From the NCBI RefSeq assembly GCF_002975435.1, contig NZ_PCPT01000007.1, forward strand, positions 1-64,000: a stretch of DNA of 64,000 nucleotides, given 5' to 3'. The notes under the pieces are model-generated. The model was not told where the DNA came from, made no database searches, and saw only the letters and a program-made list of their open reading frames with translations. Below, in pieces: positions 7,164 to 17,305 of the stretch (positions are counted from its first letter, which is position 1; each line of letters starts with the position of its first letter). The translations under genes and the position numbers were made by a program. Source of the stretch: Arthrobacter sp. MYb227 (lineage in GTDB: Bacteria; Actinomycetota; Actinomycetes; Actinomycetales; Micrococcaceae).

Positions 7164-9317
7164 ATGGGACAACGAATCGCTTCAAGTGCCTCCGCCTATT
7201 TGCGCCAACACGCCCACCAACCGGTGGATTGGTGGCCCTATGGGGACGCGGCATTTGAACACGCGAAGGCACGCAATATCCCCGTGTTCCTTTCGATTGG
7301 CTACGCTGCCTGCCACTGGTGTCACGTGATGGCAGCAGAGTCCTTCGATGATCCGCAGGTCGCCGGCTACCTCAATGAAAATTTCGTACCCATCAAGGTG
7401 GACCGCGAAGAACACCCAACCGTTGATCAGACCTATATGGCGGCAACTCAAACCCTCACCGGTTCCGGTGGTTGGCCCATGAGCGTATTCACGCTACCCG
7501 ATGGACGCACCATCCACGCGGGCACTTACTTCCCACCTAAGCCACACCCCGGGCAGCCATCCTTTAGCCAAGTGCTCGAGGCGGTACACGATGCATGGGT
7601 CAATCGTCGGCCGCAGCTTGAGGAACAGGCAACAGCTCTTGCCACCCACCTGGGCTCGGTAGCCACGGGACAAGCAAAAATGTTCTCCCGCAAACTCCCG
7701 TTGCCCACCAGCGAAAATCAGGTAAGGCTCGGGCCTGTGATTGCCACGGCCATTGAAAAGCTCGGCAGCTTAGAAGATCCAACTGGAGCCTTTGGCCCGG
7801 CTCCAAAGTTCCCACCTTCGCCGGTGTTGGACTTTTTGCTGCGTGCCGGACTCGGAACGGGGCCCGCGGCAACAGCCGCCACAACGTTAGCCAACAGAAC
7901 ACTAAATCTGATGGCCACCGGTGCACTTGCCGACCAGATAGAGGGTGGATTCGCCCGCTACTGTGTTGATGCGCAGTGGAAGATCCCACACTTTGAAAAA
8001 ATGCTGTATGACAATGCCCAACTATTAAGCATTTACGCTCGCGCCGCGGTGCAGAGCCCGCGGGCGGTCGAACGTGAACTCTTTAGCAGGGCGGCCCGCG
8101 GCATTGGCAACTGGCTCAGGGCTCGGATGCTCTTACCCTCCGGCGGGCTGGCCTCCTCGCTTGATGCCGATACCGTGATGGAAGATGGAAGTCACCGTGA
8201 GGGTGCAACCTACACCTTCACGCGCAGCGAAATCGAAGAAATTATTACCGATAAGACAAATGCGTTCTGGGAACTTTGGGATGGTCGAGCAGCGGAAGTC
8301 AGCGATGGTCAAGAACCAAGCCTGAGCATTGCGTTGGGCAAGGTTCCAAACCTTGAGCAATGGGCAGAACTTGATCTGGCATTTGAAAAATTGGCGACAG
8401 TTCGTCAACAAAGAATCCAACCTGCGCGAGACGAGAAGGTGGTTGCCGGGTGGAACGGGCTAGCCATTGCCGCGCTTGCCGAAGCCTCGGTATTACTTGA
8501 TGAACCGGAATTTCTGGAGCTTGCCACGGGCGCTGCAGAATACCTGTGGGCTACCCATTGGGATGCAAAGCGCTCAGTACTCTTGCGGGTGAGCTATCAA
8601 GGTCAAGCGGATTTGCAGAATATCGGTGTGCTTGAGGATCATGCATCTGTGGTCTTAGGGTTCCAAGCTCTTGCCGTCATTGGTGGTGAGCAACGCTGGC
8701 TTGAGCGTTCACACGAGCTTTTGGATGGCACCGTGGAACGTTTTGTCTCAGCGGCAGGGCCCGTTGACGCACCCAGCGGAGACCCACGTGTCTTGGCAAG
8801 CCGCGCCGGTGCCCTGACTGCAGAAGCTCTTGATGATGCGGTTCCTGCGGCTAGTTCCCTGCTTGCCGCGGCCTTGCTTGCCCGTGCCGGAATGCGCCAA
8901 ATCATGGAAAGTGGATTCGCCGGGCAGGGGAATGAAGCTATCAATGCGGACCTAGAGCTGGTTCGAACCCTCATTGGTTTTGTGCCTGCCATTGCGGATA
9001 GGGCTCCGCATGCGGCGGGTAGCGCACTGGGAGTTGCGGTGAAATTTGTGCGTGGTTCCACCTCCGAATTAGTGATCGCTGGAGGGCGCACCGAGCAACG
9101 TCATGAGGCAATGCGCCTCGGGGTGCTGGCTGGAATTGCGCAGCTAGGGAACCTAGCGGCCCCGGTGAGCCTGGCTACGAACTATCCGACAGGGCCCGCT
9201 GAAGGGCTGCGAATATATGTGTGTCGCGGCGGTGTGTGCCATATGCCTGCCAATAGTCCGGCGGAGCTGATCCAACTCTTGGTCCCAGGCCTTGAAAATC
9301 TCGAGGCCATGCACTAA
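7164..9317 (+). CDS. YyaL/DUF255 thioredoxin-domain protein
   Basis: 717 residues. The first ~170 form the DUF255 thioredoxin-like domain with the redox pair in AACHWCHVM (Cys50, Cys53) and the downstream GGWPMSVF segment; the rest resembles the all-alpha six-hairpin (glycosidase-like) fold, including the conserved FEKMLYDNAQL. This is the YyaL/SSP411 (spermatogenesis-associated protein 20) family, whose substrate is unknown. I place the start at ATG 7164, behind GGGGGAG; the GTG at 7146 has no ribosome binding site. Its position next to mca is conserved in mycobacteria (Rv1084), suggesting a link to thiol or redox metabolism, but that is inference. Its stop overlaps the convergent hemolysin III gene by four bases. 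Confidence 0.9.
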   Translation: MGQRIASSASAYLRQHAHQPVDWWPYGDAAFEHAKARNIPVFLSIGYAACHWCHVMAAESFDDPQVAGYLNENFVPIKVDREEHPTVDQTYMAATQTLTGSGGWPMSVFTLPDGRTIHAGTYFPPKPHPGQPSFSQVLEAVHDAWVNRRPQLEEQATALATHLGSVATGQAKMFSRKLPLPTSENQVRLGPVIATAIEKLGSLEDPTGAFGPAPKFPPSPVLDFLLRAGLGTGPAATAATTLANRTLNLMATGALADQIEGGFARYCVDAQWKIPHFEKMLYDNAQLLSIYARAAVQSPRAVERELFSRAARGIGNWLRARMLLPSGGLASSLDADTVMEDGSHREGATYTFTRSEIEEIITDKTNAFWELWDGRAAEVSDGQEPSLSIALGKVPNLEQWAELDLAFEKLATVRQQRIQPARDEKVVAGWNGLAIAALAEASVLLDEPEFLELATGAAEYLWATHWDAKRSVLLRVSYQGQADLQNIGVLEDHASVVLGFQALAVIGGEQRWLERSHELLDGTVERFVSAAGPVDAPSGDPRVLASRAGALTAEALDDAVPAASSLLAAALLARAGMRQIMESGFAGQGNEAINADLELVRTLIGFVPAIADRAPHAAGSALGVAVKFVRGSTSELVIAGGRTEQRHEAMRLGVLAGIAQLGNLAAPVSLATNYPTGPAEGLRIYVCRGGVCHMPANSPAELIQLLVPGLENLEAMH

Positions 9318-10024
9318 CGCTGGCTCACCACAGCCAGCGTGATGGCAATGTAATGGCAAGCGAATCCGGCAACCGTCAAAACATGAAAAAGTTCGTGAAA
9401 ACCAAACCATTGAGCATTGAAGTTGGGGCGTTTGAGTGCGTAAAAAATTGCTCCCAAAATGTAGAAGGCACCGCCCACGCAGATCATTACGGCGGATACC
9501 GGACTTGCCGCGTAAAAATCTCCGATGAACAGTAGTGCTGCAAGTCCCAGGAGCACATATACGGGTGTGTAAAGCCAGCGCGGTGCGTCGGTGTAGAACA
9601 CCCTGAAGGCAACTCCGGCCACGGCCCCTATCCAGATGGCAATCAATAAGAATGTTGCCTTGCCCGCTGGCAATAGTGCCCAAGCCAGCGGGGTGTAGGA
9701 GCCGGCTATCAGCAGCATGATATTTGTGTGGTCGAGGCGTTTGAGCACACGTTTGACTCTTGGCGACCAGTCGCCTAGGTGATAAGTCGCGCTAACAGTA
9801 AATAGTAGGAGCCCGGTAAACGCATAGATGGCGCTGGTTATTTTTCCGGCTCCGGCCGGTGCCGAGGAGATCAATATGATTCCTGAGACCAGTGAGAGCG
9901 GAACCATTGCTGCGTGAATCCAGCCGCGCAATCGTGGTTTTATTTCGGTGATCGGCGTCGTAGATGAAGACAGTGACGGGTGTGTGGGACTGCCGCTGCC
10001 CTGGGGGTGCGCTTCCTTGATCAT
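9314..10024 (-). CDS. Hemolysin III / PAQR-family membrane protein
   Basis: About 236 residues, seven predicted membrane helices after a ~40-residue Ser/Pro-rich N-terminus. The PAQR/HlyIII signature residues are present: SATYH in the early helices, LDHTNI, and the C-terminal HELFH...CHY, whose His and Asp residues form a metal site in structurally known homologues. Bacterial members are called hemolysin III after a Bacillus protein; a hydrolase activity (ceramidase-like) is proposed for the superfamily and the role here is unknown. ATG at 10024 is the likely start; a TTG two codons earlier is possible. Same neighbour order as Rv1084-Rv1085c-Rv1086. Confidence 0.9.
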   Translation of the reverse strand: MIKEAHPQGSGSPTHPSLSSSTTPITEIKPRLRGWIHAAMVPLSLVSGIILISSAPAGAGKITSAIYAFTGLLLFTVSATYHLGDWSPRVKRVLKRLDHTNIMLLIAGSYTPLAWALLPAGKATFLLIAIWIGAVAGVAFRVFYTDAPRWLYTPVYVLLGLAALLFIGDFYAASPVSAVMICVGGAFYILGAIFYALKRPNFNAQWFGFHELFHVLTVAGFACHYIAITLAVVSQR

Positions 10025-10034
10025 GCACAAAGCC

Positions 10035-10056
10035 TAACCTACGTTGCGGTAGGTTA
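10035..10056. promoter_or_regulatory. Inverted repeat TAACCTA-N8-TAGGTTA before hemolysin III gene
   Basis: TAACCTA (10035-10041) and TAGGTTA (10050-10056) are exact reverse complements, 11 bases upstream of the hemolysin III start. On the minus strand the second half reads GTAGGTTAGGCT, which resembles one half of the DtxR/IdeR iron-box consensus as I recall it; the other half of that box is poor. An operator is plausible; its protein is not known. Confidence 0.35.
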
Positions 10057-10196
10057 CTTGTTAGTAGGCAGGGTTTCTTAGTAACTTCACACGCTGGGAG
10101 CCGAGTCTTGCCACCTAGTGGCCCGCGCAAAAGGTAGCGTTAAGGATCAGGGTATCTCAAATGCGGTACCGTCCAAGTTCAAAGCGGGAGTATGCG

Positions 10197-10958
10197 GTGG
10201 AATTACCGGGTTTCGTCTATCGTCTCTATGAGCGGCAGATCCGACGTTCACTGAGCCCGGAAAAACTGCCAACACATATTGGTGTTCTCGTTGATGGAAA
10301 CCGGCGCTGGGCAAAACTCGCCGGCGCCACCACCGCAACAGGGCACCAAGCGGGTGCCGACAAGATCCTAGAGTTCTTGGATTGGTGCAAGGAACTAGAT
10401 ATCAATCTGGTGACCCTCTATATGCTTTCCACCGACAATATGAATCGTTCGAGTCAAGAACTCGACGATCTGATGGGAATCATCGCCAACACCCTCGAAC
10501 GCCTGGGCGAAACCAAGGCGGTACGCGTTAAGCCCGTGGGTGCCTTGGAACTGCTCCCAGACTATTTGGCAAACAAACTACGCGAACTAGAAGCCTCAAC
10601 TTCAGGGATTAACGGTGTCCACGTCAATGTTGCGGTCGGTTACGGTGGACGCCGCGAAATCGTTGATGCGGTCAAGGCATTGCTGCTCGAAGGCCAAGCA
10701 AAGGGACAAAACGCGGCGCAAATCGCCGCGACACTGGATCCGGACGAGCTAGCCAAACACCTCTACACCAGTGGACAACCGGACCCGGAACTTGTCATTA
10801 GAACCTCCGGAGAACAACGACTCTCCGGGTTCCTCACTTGGCAAAGCGCATACTCCGAATTTTACTTCTGCGAAGCACTCTGGCCAGATTTTAGACGCGT
10901 TGATTTTTTGCGTGCACTACGTGATTTTGCCGATCGTCAGCGGCGCTTCGGATCCTAA
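10197..10958 (+). CDS. uppS: Isoprenyl (polyprenyl) diphosphate synthase, UppS type
   Basis: About 253 residues, cis-prenyltransferase that condenses isopentenyl diphosphate onto an allylic primer to make Z-prenyl diphosphates, precursors of the wall lipid carrier. Signatures: HIGVLVDGNRRWA with the catalytic Asp near residue 30, GHQAGADKI, the MLSTDN segment, and the C-terminal RTSGEQRLSGFLTWQSAYSE motif. Chain length (short Z-farnesyl type, as for Rv1086 in the same neighbourhood, or C55) cannot be decided from sequence. The frame has an ATG at 10161, but GTG 10197 has GGGAG six bases before it and starts at ELPGFVYRLYER, where I recall relatives starting; both are possible. Confidence 0.92.
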   Translation: MELPGFVYRLYERQIRRSLSPEKLPTHIGVLVDGNRRWAKLAGATTATGHQAGADKILEFLDWCKELDINLVTLYMLSTDNMNRSSQELDDLMGIIANTLERLGETKAVRVKPVGALELLPDYLANKLRELEASTSGINGVHVNVAVGYGGRREIVDAVKALLLEGQAKGQNAAQIAATLDPDELAKHLYTSGQPDPELVIRTSGEQRLSGFLTWQSAYSEFYFCEALWPDFRRVDFLRALRDFADRQRRFGS

Positions 10959-11295
10959 GCTATTTCCTTGGCTATTCTCTCACCGGCTTGCTGGCCGGAT
11001 AACCGTGGCTGCTGCCCAACCACCGGCTAGCATCGGGGTTTCCAAATGTTCATCCAGAAGCCGGTCACTGGTCATAAAACACTCGTGACTAGTGTCTTGT
11101 TTGGGCGTAGGTTGGTTATAACGGCCTTGTACCTTCAAGGTCGGTAGGGGCAACTCCGAGAGTAGGACGGCGGGAACAGCATCCAATGGCCACCATGCTC
11201 AGAAGCCCGATCGCCGGTTTTCGCCGTCCAACCCTTAGTGCCCCAACACTCACCCGCAATAGCTGCGGGGAACAACACCTCGTTGGGAGTCACAA
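10959..11295 (+). other. Long leader region of phoH2
   Basis: 337 bases between uppS and phoH2. It contains a small hairpin near 10983-10998 (CCGGC...GCCGG), an AT-rich TTATAAC around 11116-11122 that could be a promoter -10 (no well-spaced -35 found), the inverted repeat 11165-11229 and the start of the short frame at 11186. No riboswitch class was recognised. Confidence 0.4.
11165..11229 (+). promoter_or_regulatory. Closing stem of a possible leader structure
   Basis: GGACGGCG (11165-11172) is the reverse complement of CGCCGTCC at about 11222-11229. The stem would enclose the start codon (11186) of the short frame upstream of phoH2 and so could control its translation. Seen as sequence complementarity only. 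Confidence 0.3.
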
Positions 11296-11329
11296 ATGGC
11301 AGAGAATTTGGAACAAAACGCGGTTCTAG
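11186..11329 (+). CDS. Candidate PhoAT-like short ORF overlapping phoH2
   Basis: A 47-codon frame ([15 protein letters not shown] at its start, WNKTRF at its end) begins with ATG 11186 and stops at TAG 11327-11329, overlapping the first 34 bases of phoH2 in another frame. In mycobacteria PhoH2 is encoded behind a small overlapping antitoxin gene, phoAT, in just this arrangement. The product is basic with a Pro/Ser/Thr-rich middle; I see no similarity I can name. Against it: no convincing ribosome binding site and short length, so it may be chance. The position is the main support. Confidence 0.3.
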   Translation: MATMLRSPIAGFRRPTLSAPTLTRNSCGEQHLVGSHKWQRIWNKTRF

Positions 11330-12627
11330 ACGTGCAAGAAGCACGCACCTTTGTCCTAGACACCTCGGTGCTTATCGCCGATCCACACGCCATGCTGCGC
11401 TTTGCCGAGCACCACGTGGTGCTCCCACTGACAGTCATCATCGAACTTGAGCACAAACGCAACGATCCAACCCTTGGTTTTTTCGCCCGCGAAGCACTGC
11501 GCACGCTCGATGAGATGGGAAGAAACGGTGGAGGGCTGGCGTCCTCGATGCCTGTTGGGAAATCCGGCGGAACCGTGCGGATCGAGGTCAACCACATTTC
11601 TCCCGAAGTACTACCCGCGGGTTTCCGGAACTCGGATAATGATTCAAAGATCCTTGCGGTAGCCAAGTCGCTGCTCGACGACGGAGTCGATGTTTGTCTC
11701 GTCTCCAAAGACCTGCCGATGCGCATCAAAGCTTCGGTCATGGGGCTGGCAGCAGAAGAATACCGTAATGAATTAGTTGCCTCCTCCGGGTGGACAGGTA
11801 TTGCGGAGTTGAACGTTACCGAAGAAGATATGAGCGCCCTCTATGCCTCCGAATCCTTGGAACTCCCGGAGCTTGCCGAACAACCCTGCAATACCGGAAT
11901 GGTCATCCATTCTCCCCGGGGCTCTGCTTTGGGTCGAGTGGATCGAAACCACCTGCTTCATCTGGTTCGTGGAGACCGTGAAGCATTTGGGCTACGTGGG
12001 CGCTCCGCCGAGCAACGCCTAGGCCTTGATTTACTGCTGGATAAGGACGTGGGGATCGTATCGCTGGGAGGGCGTGCTGGGACGGGTAAATCGGCGTTGG
12101 CACTGTGTGCAGGACTCGAAGCCGTCATGGAACGCCGCGAACACCGCAAAATCATGGTTTTCAGGCCGCTCTACCCGGTAGGAGGTCAAGAGCTTGGCTA
12201 CCTGCCCGGTGCCGAATCGGACAAAATGAATCCCTGGGCTCAGGCAGTTTTCGATACCCTCGGCTCGGTGGTGTCAAAGAACGTCATAGACGAGGTGCTC
12301 AGCCGCGGCATGCTTGAAGTCTTGCCGCTGACTCATATCCGCGGGCGGTCGTTGCACGATGCGTTCGTGATTGTTGATGAGGCGCAGTCACTGGAGCGCA
12401 ACGTGCTTTTGACAGTGCTCTCCCGCATTGGGCAGAACTCAAAGGTTGTGCTGACTCACGACGTGGCTCAACGCGATAACCTTCGGGTGGGACGCCGCGA
12501 TGGTGTCTCTGCGGTTGTTGAACTGCTCAAAGGACATCCGCTTTTTGGTCATGTCACCTTGACACGTTCGGAACGATCGGAGATTGCGGCCCTGGTGACC
12601 GAGATGCTCGAAGAAAAATTTAGTTAG
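11296..12627 (+). CDS. phoH2: PIN-PhoH fusion protein (PhoH2 type)
   Basis: 443 residues. The N-terminal ~140 form a PIN nuclease domain with acidic residues [12 protein letters not shown], an ELEHKR segment, [12 protein letters not shown] and LVSKD; the C-terminal half is the PhoH ATPase with Walker A GRAGTGKS near residue 260, Walker [10 protein letters not shown] near 355 and a downstream [10 protein letters not shown] sensor-like motif. The mycobacterial homologue is reported as a sequence-specific RNA helicase and RNase acting as the toxin of a type II system. The ATG at 11296 has no strong ribosome binding site (GTTGGGAG lies about 7 bases before), consistent with coupling to the overlapping upstream frame. 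Followed by a terminator-like hairpin. Confidence 0.93.
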   Translation: MAENLEQNAVLDVQEARTFVLDTSVLIADPHAMLRFAEHHVVLPLTVIIELEHKRNDPTLGFFAREALRTLDEMGRNGGGLASSMPVGKSGGTVRIEVNHISPEVLPAGFRNSDNDSKILAVAKSLLDDGVDVCLVSKDLPMRIKASVMGLAAEEYRNELVASSGWTGIAELNVTEEDMSALYASESLELPELAEQPCNTGMVIHSPRGSALGRVDRNHLLHLVRGDREAFGLRGRSAEQRLGLDLLLDKDVGIVSLGGRAGTGKSALALCAGLEAVMERREHRKIMVFRPLYPVGGQELGYLPGAESDKMNPWAQAVFDTLGSVVSKNVIDEVLSRGMLEVLPLTHIRGRSLHDAFVIVDEAQSLERNVLLTVLSRIGQNSKVVLTHDVAQRDNLRVGRRDGVSAVVELLKGHPLFGHVTLTRSERSEIAALVTEMLEEKFS

Positions 12628-12638
12628 AGTCTCGTGAT

Positions 12639-12672
12639 TTGGGTGCTGAAGCAACCACGGATCGGCACCCAA
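12639..12672. terminator. Hairpin between convergent phoH2 and hypothetical gene
   Basis: TTGGGTGC (12639-12646) pairs with GCACCCAA (12665-12672), 12 bases after the phoH2 stop. No T tract. Confidence 0.45.
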
Positions 12673-12694
12673 CTACCACTCGATGAGTCAGCTT

Positions 12695-13537
12695 TTAGCT
12701 CTGATGGCGACCGGGCGGGTGCTTTTCTTCCGATACCGGCCACACAGGAGCTTGCCGCACATCGGAGAGCTGGGCAGTGGGCTGGGTGAACAGCCCATCG
12801 ATCATGTATCGATCCACGGCAATGATTTTCACCTTTTGCACACTTCCAGCGCCGGCACCGGTAAGCACCGTGCGCTGGACACAAATACCGGTTGCCAGAT
12901 CAATGCGTAGCCGGGTGGTTCCTTCGGCCAAGAGTGGGGAATGAGTAAAGACCGGCGCATAGGAGTGCCCGCGTGAAAGGTCGGCTTCCAAACAGGGCCG
13001 TCCAGCCTCATCGGTCATCTGATTCAGCGTATGAATAATGCTTGGATGCGGGAACGCGAGGTCTGCTGGGCCAGGAGTAAAGCCGGCAATCTCCACCGGA
13101 TCAAGGAAGGCATTCCACTTGCTAACAGGCATCAGCTCGTTCACATAGGCCGCTTCCGGGCGGCGAGAGACAAAACCATCTTCTCCATAGACTGGAGCCA
13201 ACAATTTGGGCGGCAAGAGCCACGATTTTCGGTTGGACATCAGAAAAGATGCTGACTTTGAATCATTGATTGAATCGGTGCGGAACACGACATTTCCATG
13301 CTGATCTTCAACCCGAACCGCGTTGGGCCGTCTAATCAACACGGATAATGGTGCGCTCGTCTCCACGGCCTTCACACCGGCTGCGTTCTTGGTGAGGCTA
13401 TGTTCGCTGATCTTTAGCTCAATGGTGTCCCACAACCATGGCGAAGAGCGTGCAAGACGTCGAAAAGTGCCCATAAGTTCTTTGCTCGGAGCCTGATCAG
13501 GGTCCGGAAAAACGGCTGCGCCATTGAGCTGATCCAT
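12695..13537 (-). CDS. Hypothetical protein
   Basis: 280 residues, not recognised. It has no signal peptide or membrane segment. The N-terminal ~60 residues look helical (FRRLARSSPWLWDTIELK); the rest alternates short hydrophobic strands with charged turns, for example VEDQHGNVVFRTDSIND and RLRIDLATGICVQRTVLTG, which is reminiscent of outer-surface LolA-like beta sheets, but without a signal sequence that comparison is weak. A Trp/Phe/Pro-rich central part (KSWLLPPKLLAPVYGEDG) stands out. It begins with ATG 13537 and is divergent from the prepilin peptidase gene. The long clean frame, base usage like its neighbours and position between opposing genes make it a real gene; no function is offered. 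Confidence 0.65.
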   Translation of the reverse strand: MDQLNGAAVFPDPDQAPSKELMGTFRRLARSSPWLWDTIELKISEHSLTKNAAGVKAVETSAPLSVLIRRPNAVRVEDQHGNVVFRTDSINDSKSASFLMSNRKSWLLPPKLLAPVYGEDGFVSRRPEAAYVNELMPVSKWNAFLDPVEIAGFTPGPADLAFPHPSIIHTLNQMTDEAGRPCLEADLSRGHSYAPVFTHSPLLAEGTTRLRIDLATGICVQRTVLTGAGAGSVQKVKIIAVDRYMIDGLFTQPTAQLSDVRQAPVWPVSEEKHPPGRHQS

Positions 13538-13674
13538 GCTTTCAGTGTAGCGAGGAATGCTGGCGAATAACCCAGTAGCGAGGCCATGCCACAGTGGCTG
13601 CCGTCCCTGGCGTATTTATCCACATTCAGGTTCCGGTGTCCCAGCGGCGGGGCATAGCGGCGTAGGGTGTTCAC

Positions 13675-14193
13675 ATGCCCGAACAAATCATGGGTTGGTT
13701 AACTGCCTCGACCATTCTAGATCTGCTGGCCGGCATCTTGGTCAGCTGTGCATTGGCGCTATTCCTGATCAATGGTGTCCGTTTATCAATCATTGATCTC
13801 CGCACTCGATTGTTGCCCAACGCGATTATCTTTCCATGGTTTGTTTCTTCTCTCATCCTGCTCGGTGCTGCGGCACTATGTGCCGGGGAGCCCGAGAGGC
13901 TTCTACGGTCGTTAACCGGTGCGGGGATTCTTTTTGGTGGTTATTTACTGGTGCATTTTCTGGTTCCGGGCGGCATGGGTTTAGGAGACGTGAAACTCGC
14001 CGCGGTGCTAGGACTCTATCTAGGATTCGTTTCGTGGGCACACCTTTTTATCGCGACAGTTCTTGCCTTCATTTTGGGAGCAGGTGTCTCGGCCATGTTG
14101 CTGCTGAGTAAGCGGATGAACCTGCGTTCCTCGGTAGCCTTTGGCCCCTTCATGTTAAGTGGTGCGGCAATTGCTGTGACAGTGAGCTTCTAG
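13675..14193 (+). CDS. A24 family prepilin peptidase-like protein
   Basis: 172 residues, about six membrane helices. It carries the two aspartates of type IV prepilin peptidases: Asp in SIIDLRTRLLPNAI and Asp in GMGLGDVKLAA, the GxGD motif. The N-terminal methyltransferase domain and its zinc cysteines found in PilD are absent, so it is the short CpaA/TadV-like form that only cleaves leader peptides. ATG 13675 follows AGGGTG. No pilin, secretion ATPase or Tad gene is visible in the window, so its substrates are elsewhere or it is an orphan. Confidence 0.88.
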   Translation: MPEQIMGWLTASTILDLLAGILVSCALALFLINGVRLSIIDLRTRLLPNAIIFPWFVSSLILLGAAALCAGEPERLLRSLTGAGILFGGYLLVHFLVPGGMGLGDVKLAAVLGLYLGFVSWAHLFIATVLAFILGAGVSAMLLLSKRMNLRSSVAFGPFMLSGAAIAVTVSF

Positions 14194-14248
14194 CAGTTCG
14201 ATACGGCAGTGATTCGTCTGGCATTGCCGCTCGTGACAGGATTACAGT

Positions 14249-14719
14249 ATGGCAACCCCGGAATTTATTCTTCAACTGCGTAGCAAAATTGGCACCGACC
14301 CACTCTGGCTTCCCGGGGTTAAAGTAGTGCTGATCCACCAAGAACGCGTGCTATTGGTGCGTCGAGCAGATAACGGTAGATGGACGGTCCCGGCGGGGAT
14401 CTTAGAACCCGGTGAAGAACCCGCGCTTGCCGCGGTTCGAGAAGTCTTTGAGGAAACCGGGGTGCATTGCAGTATCGATAGATTACTTGGGGTGGCAACC
14501 ACCGATGAGGCCATCTATCCCAATGGGGACCGCGCTCAGTATTTAGATGTTGTCATGAGTGCCACTTATGTGGGTGGCGAAGCAAGAGTTAATGATGATG
14601 AGAACCTCGAAGTTGCTTGGTTCGAAATTAACGACTTGCCATCGGTTCCGCCCAAGCACCTCCGTGCGATCCAATGGGCACAAGAGCCAAAGAACGAAGG
14701 CCACTTTATTTCTGAATGA
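14249..14719 (+). CDS. NUDIX hydrolase
   Basis: 156 residues. The full NUDIX box GX5EX7REVFEETGV is present near residues 52-74 (from GILEPGEEP to EETGV), binding Mg2+ for hydrolysis of a nucleoside diphosphate linked to another group. The flanking segments WTVPAGILEPGEE and EVAWFEINDLP are typical of a broad ADP-ribose/dGTP-like subgroup, so substrate is not decided. It follows the prepilin peptidase gene by 55 bases on the same strand and ends at a strong terminator. Confidence 0.9.
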   Translation: MATPEFILQLRSKIGTDPLWLPGVKVVLIHQERVLLVRRADNGRWTVPAGILEPGEEPALAAVREVFEETGVHCSIDRLLGVATTDEAIYPNGDRAQYLDVVMSATYVGGEARVNDDENLEVAWFEINDLPSVPPKHLRAIQWAQEPKNEGHFISE

Positions 14720-14735
14720 TTTATTTCTGAACGAC

Positions 14736-14791
14736 AAAATGCCCCCGATACTTGTCTCTCCTTGAGGAGAAAACAACCTCGGGGGCATTTT
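14736..14791. terminator. Bidirectional terminator, nested hairpin
   Basis: AAAATGCCCCCGA (14736-14748) pairs with TCGGGGGCATTTT (14779-14791); the loop holds a second hairpin (TCTCC/GGAGA, about 14756-14769). A-run on one side and T-run on the other fit termination of both the NUDIX gene and the convergent MFS gene. Confidence 0.85.
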
Positions 14792-14809
14792 GCTAAGCCC
14801 TCAAACTAA

Positions 14810-16516
<1,707 letters not shown>

Positions 16517-17218
16517 TTATGGTGAGGGTGAACGCGGCACGGAAGGCTCGGGGGCTTGCGCCACCGTGGTGAGTTCCTGACCCAGCAATACCTGGGCTTG
16601 TTCCATGACGGCGAGGAATTCTTCGCCCAGCGTGGGCCCCTCGGGGGATTGCAGGTAGCGATCGATGGCACGCATGGCAGCAAATTGCAGGGTGTGTAAG
16701 GCCAAGGCAATGCCGTCATGTGTGGGGTCAACGCCCTCACGTTTGGCAACCATTGCGGTGAATTCGGCCTGACGTTCAGGACCTAGTTTCATCATGCGTT
16801 CGAGCAGTTCGGGCTCGCGGTGCAGGATCGTAAAGAAGCCCTGCGCTCCGCGGATCTCTTCATCGTCCAGACGTAGCTGTTCGAGCGCCAGGCTCACCAG
16901 ATCTGTCAACAGGGTGGGGGAGATCCCCACGGTTCCGGCGGGGCGGGCATTCATGAAACGTTCCAAAGCGTCCGCCGGTATGCCGTCCTCCGCGTGGCCA
17001 AAGACCGCGTCGAGTTTGGTGCCGAAGTAGTTGAAGAAGGTGCGGCGGGAGATACCGACGCGGGCACAGAGCTCTTCAACTGTGAATCCTGCGAAACCGT
17101 GCGCGGCCGTCAGTTCGCGTGCGTGACGCGTGATGGACAGCCGGGTTTTGAGCATTCGTGCGCTGAGCGTTGGGGGAGTAGGTGGAACGTTCTCCACGCT
17201 CTTTGCACTGTTCGTCAT
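16517..17218 (-). CDS. TetR family transcriptional regulator
   Basis: 233 residues. The N-terminal helix-turn-helix is FTVEELCARVGISRRTFFNYF (about residues 46-66), preceded by a disordered Pro-rich start; the C-terminal ~150 residues are the ligand-binding helical domain. Start placed at ATG 17218. Two bases upstream lies a perfect inverted repeat (17221-17236) that is a good candidate for its own operator. It directly precedes the DHA2 exporter gene, so the inferred role is ligand-released repression of the operon. Confidence 0.9.
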   Translation of the reverse strand: MTNSAKSVENVPPTPPTLSARMLKTRLSITRHARELTAAHGFAGFTVEELCARVGISRRTFFNYFGTKLDAVFGHAEDGIPADALERFMNARPAGTVGISPTLLTDLVSLALEQLRLDDEEIRGAQGFFTILHREPELLERMMKLGPERQAEFTAMVAKREGVDPTHDGIALALHTLQFAAMRAIDRYLQSPEGPTLGEEFLAVMEQAQVLLGQELTTVAQAPEPSVPRSPSP

Positions 17219-17220
17219 AG

Positions 17221-17255
17221 AGTGCAGTTTTGCACTAATGGAGCAACGGTGCAAG
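17221..17255 (-). promoter_or_regulatory. Putative TetR operator and promoter
   Basis: AGTGCA (17221-17226) and TGCACT (17231-17236) form a perfect 6-4-6 inverted repeat; a further TGCA half-site lies at 17249-17254. On the minus strand TTGCAC (17254-17249) could be a -35 with a 17-base spacer before AAAACT, so the palindrome would overlap the -10 and transcription start. Inferred to be the autoregulatory operator. Confidence 0.55.
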
Positions 17256-17305
17256 TCTTGTGTTTTGCGTCACCGTCCAGGACGGCAACGCTGGATGATT
17301 AATGC

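Noticed and set aside
10980-11186. A 68-codon minus-strand frame in the phoH2 leader
   Set aside because: It opposes the flanking genes, lacks a ribosome binding site and shows no family features.
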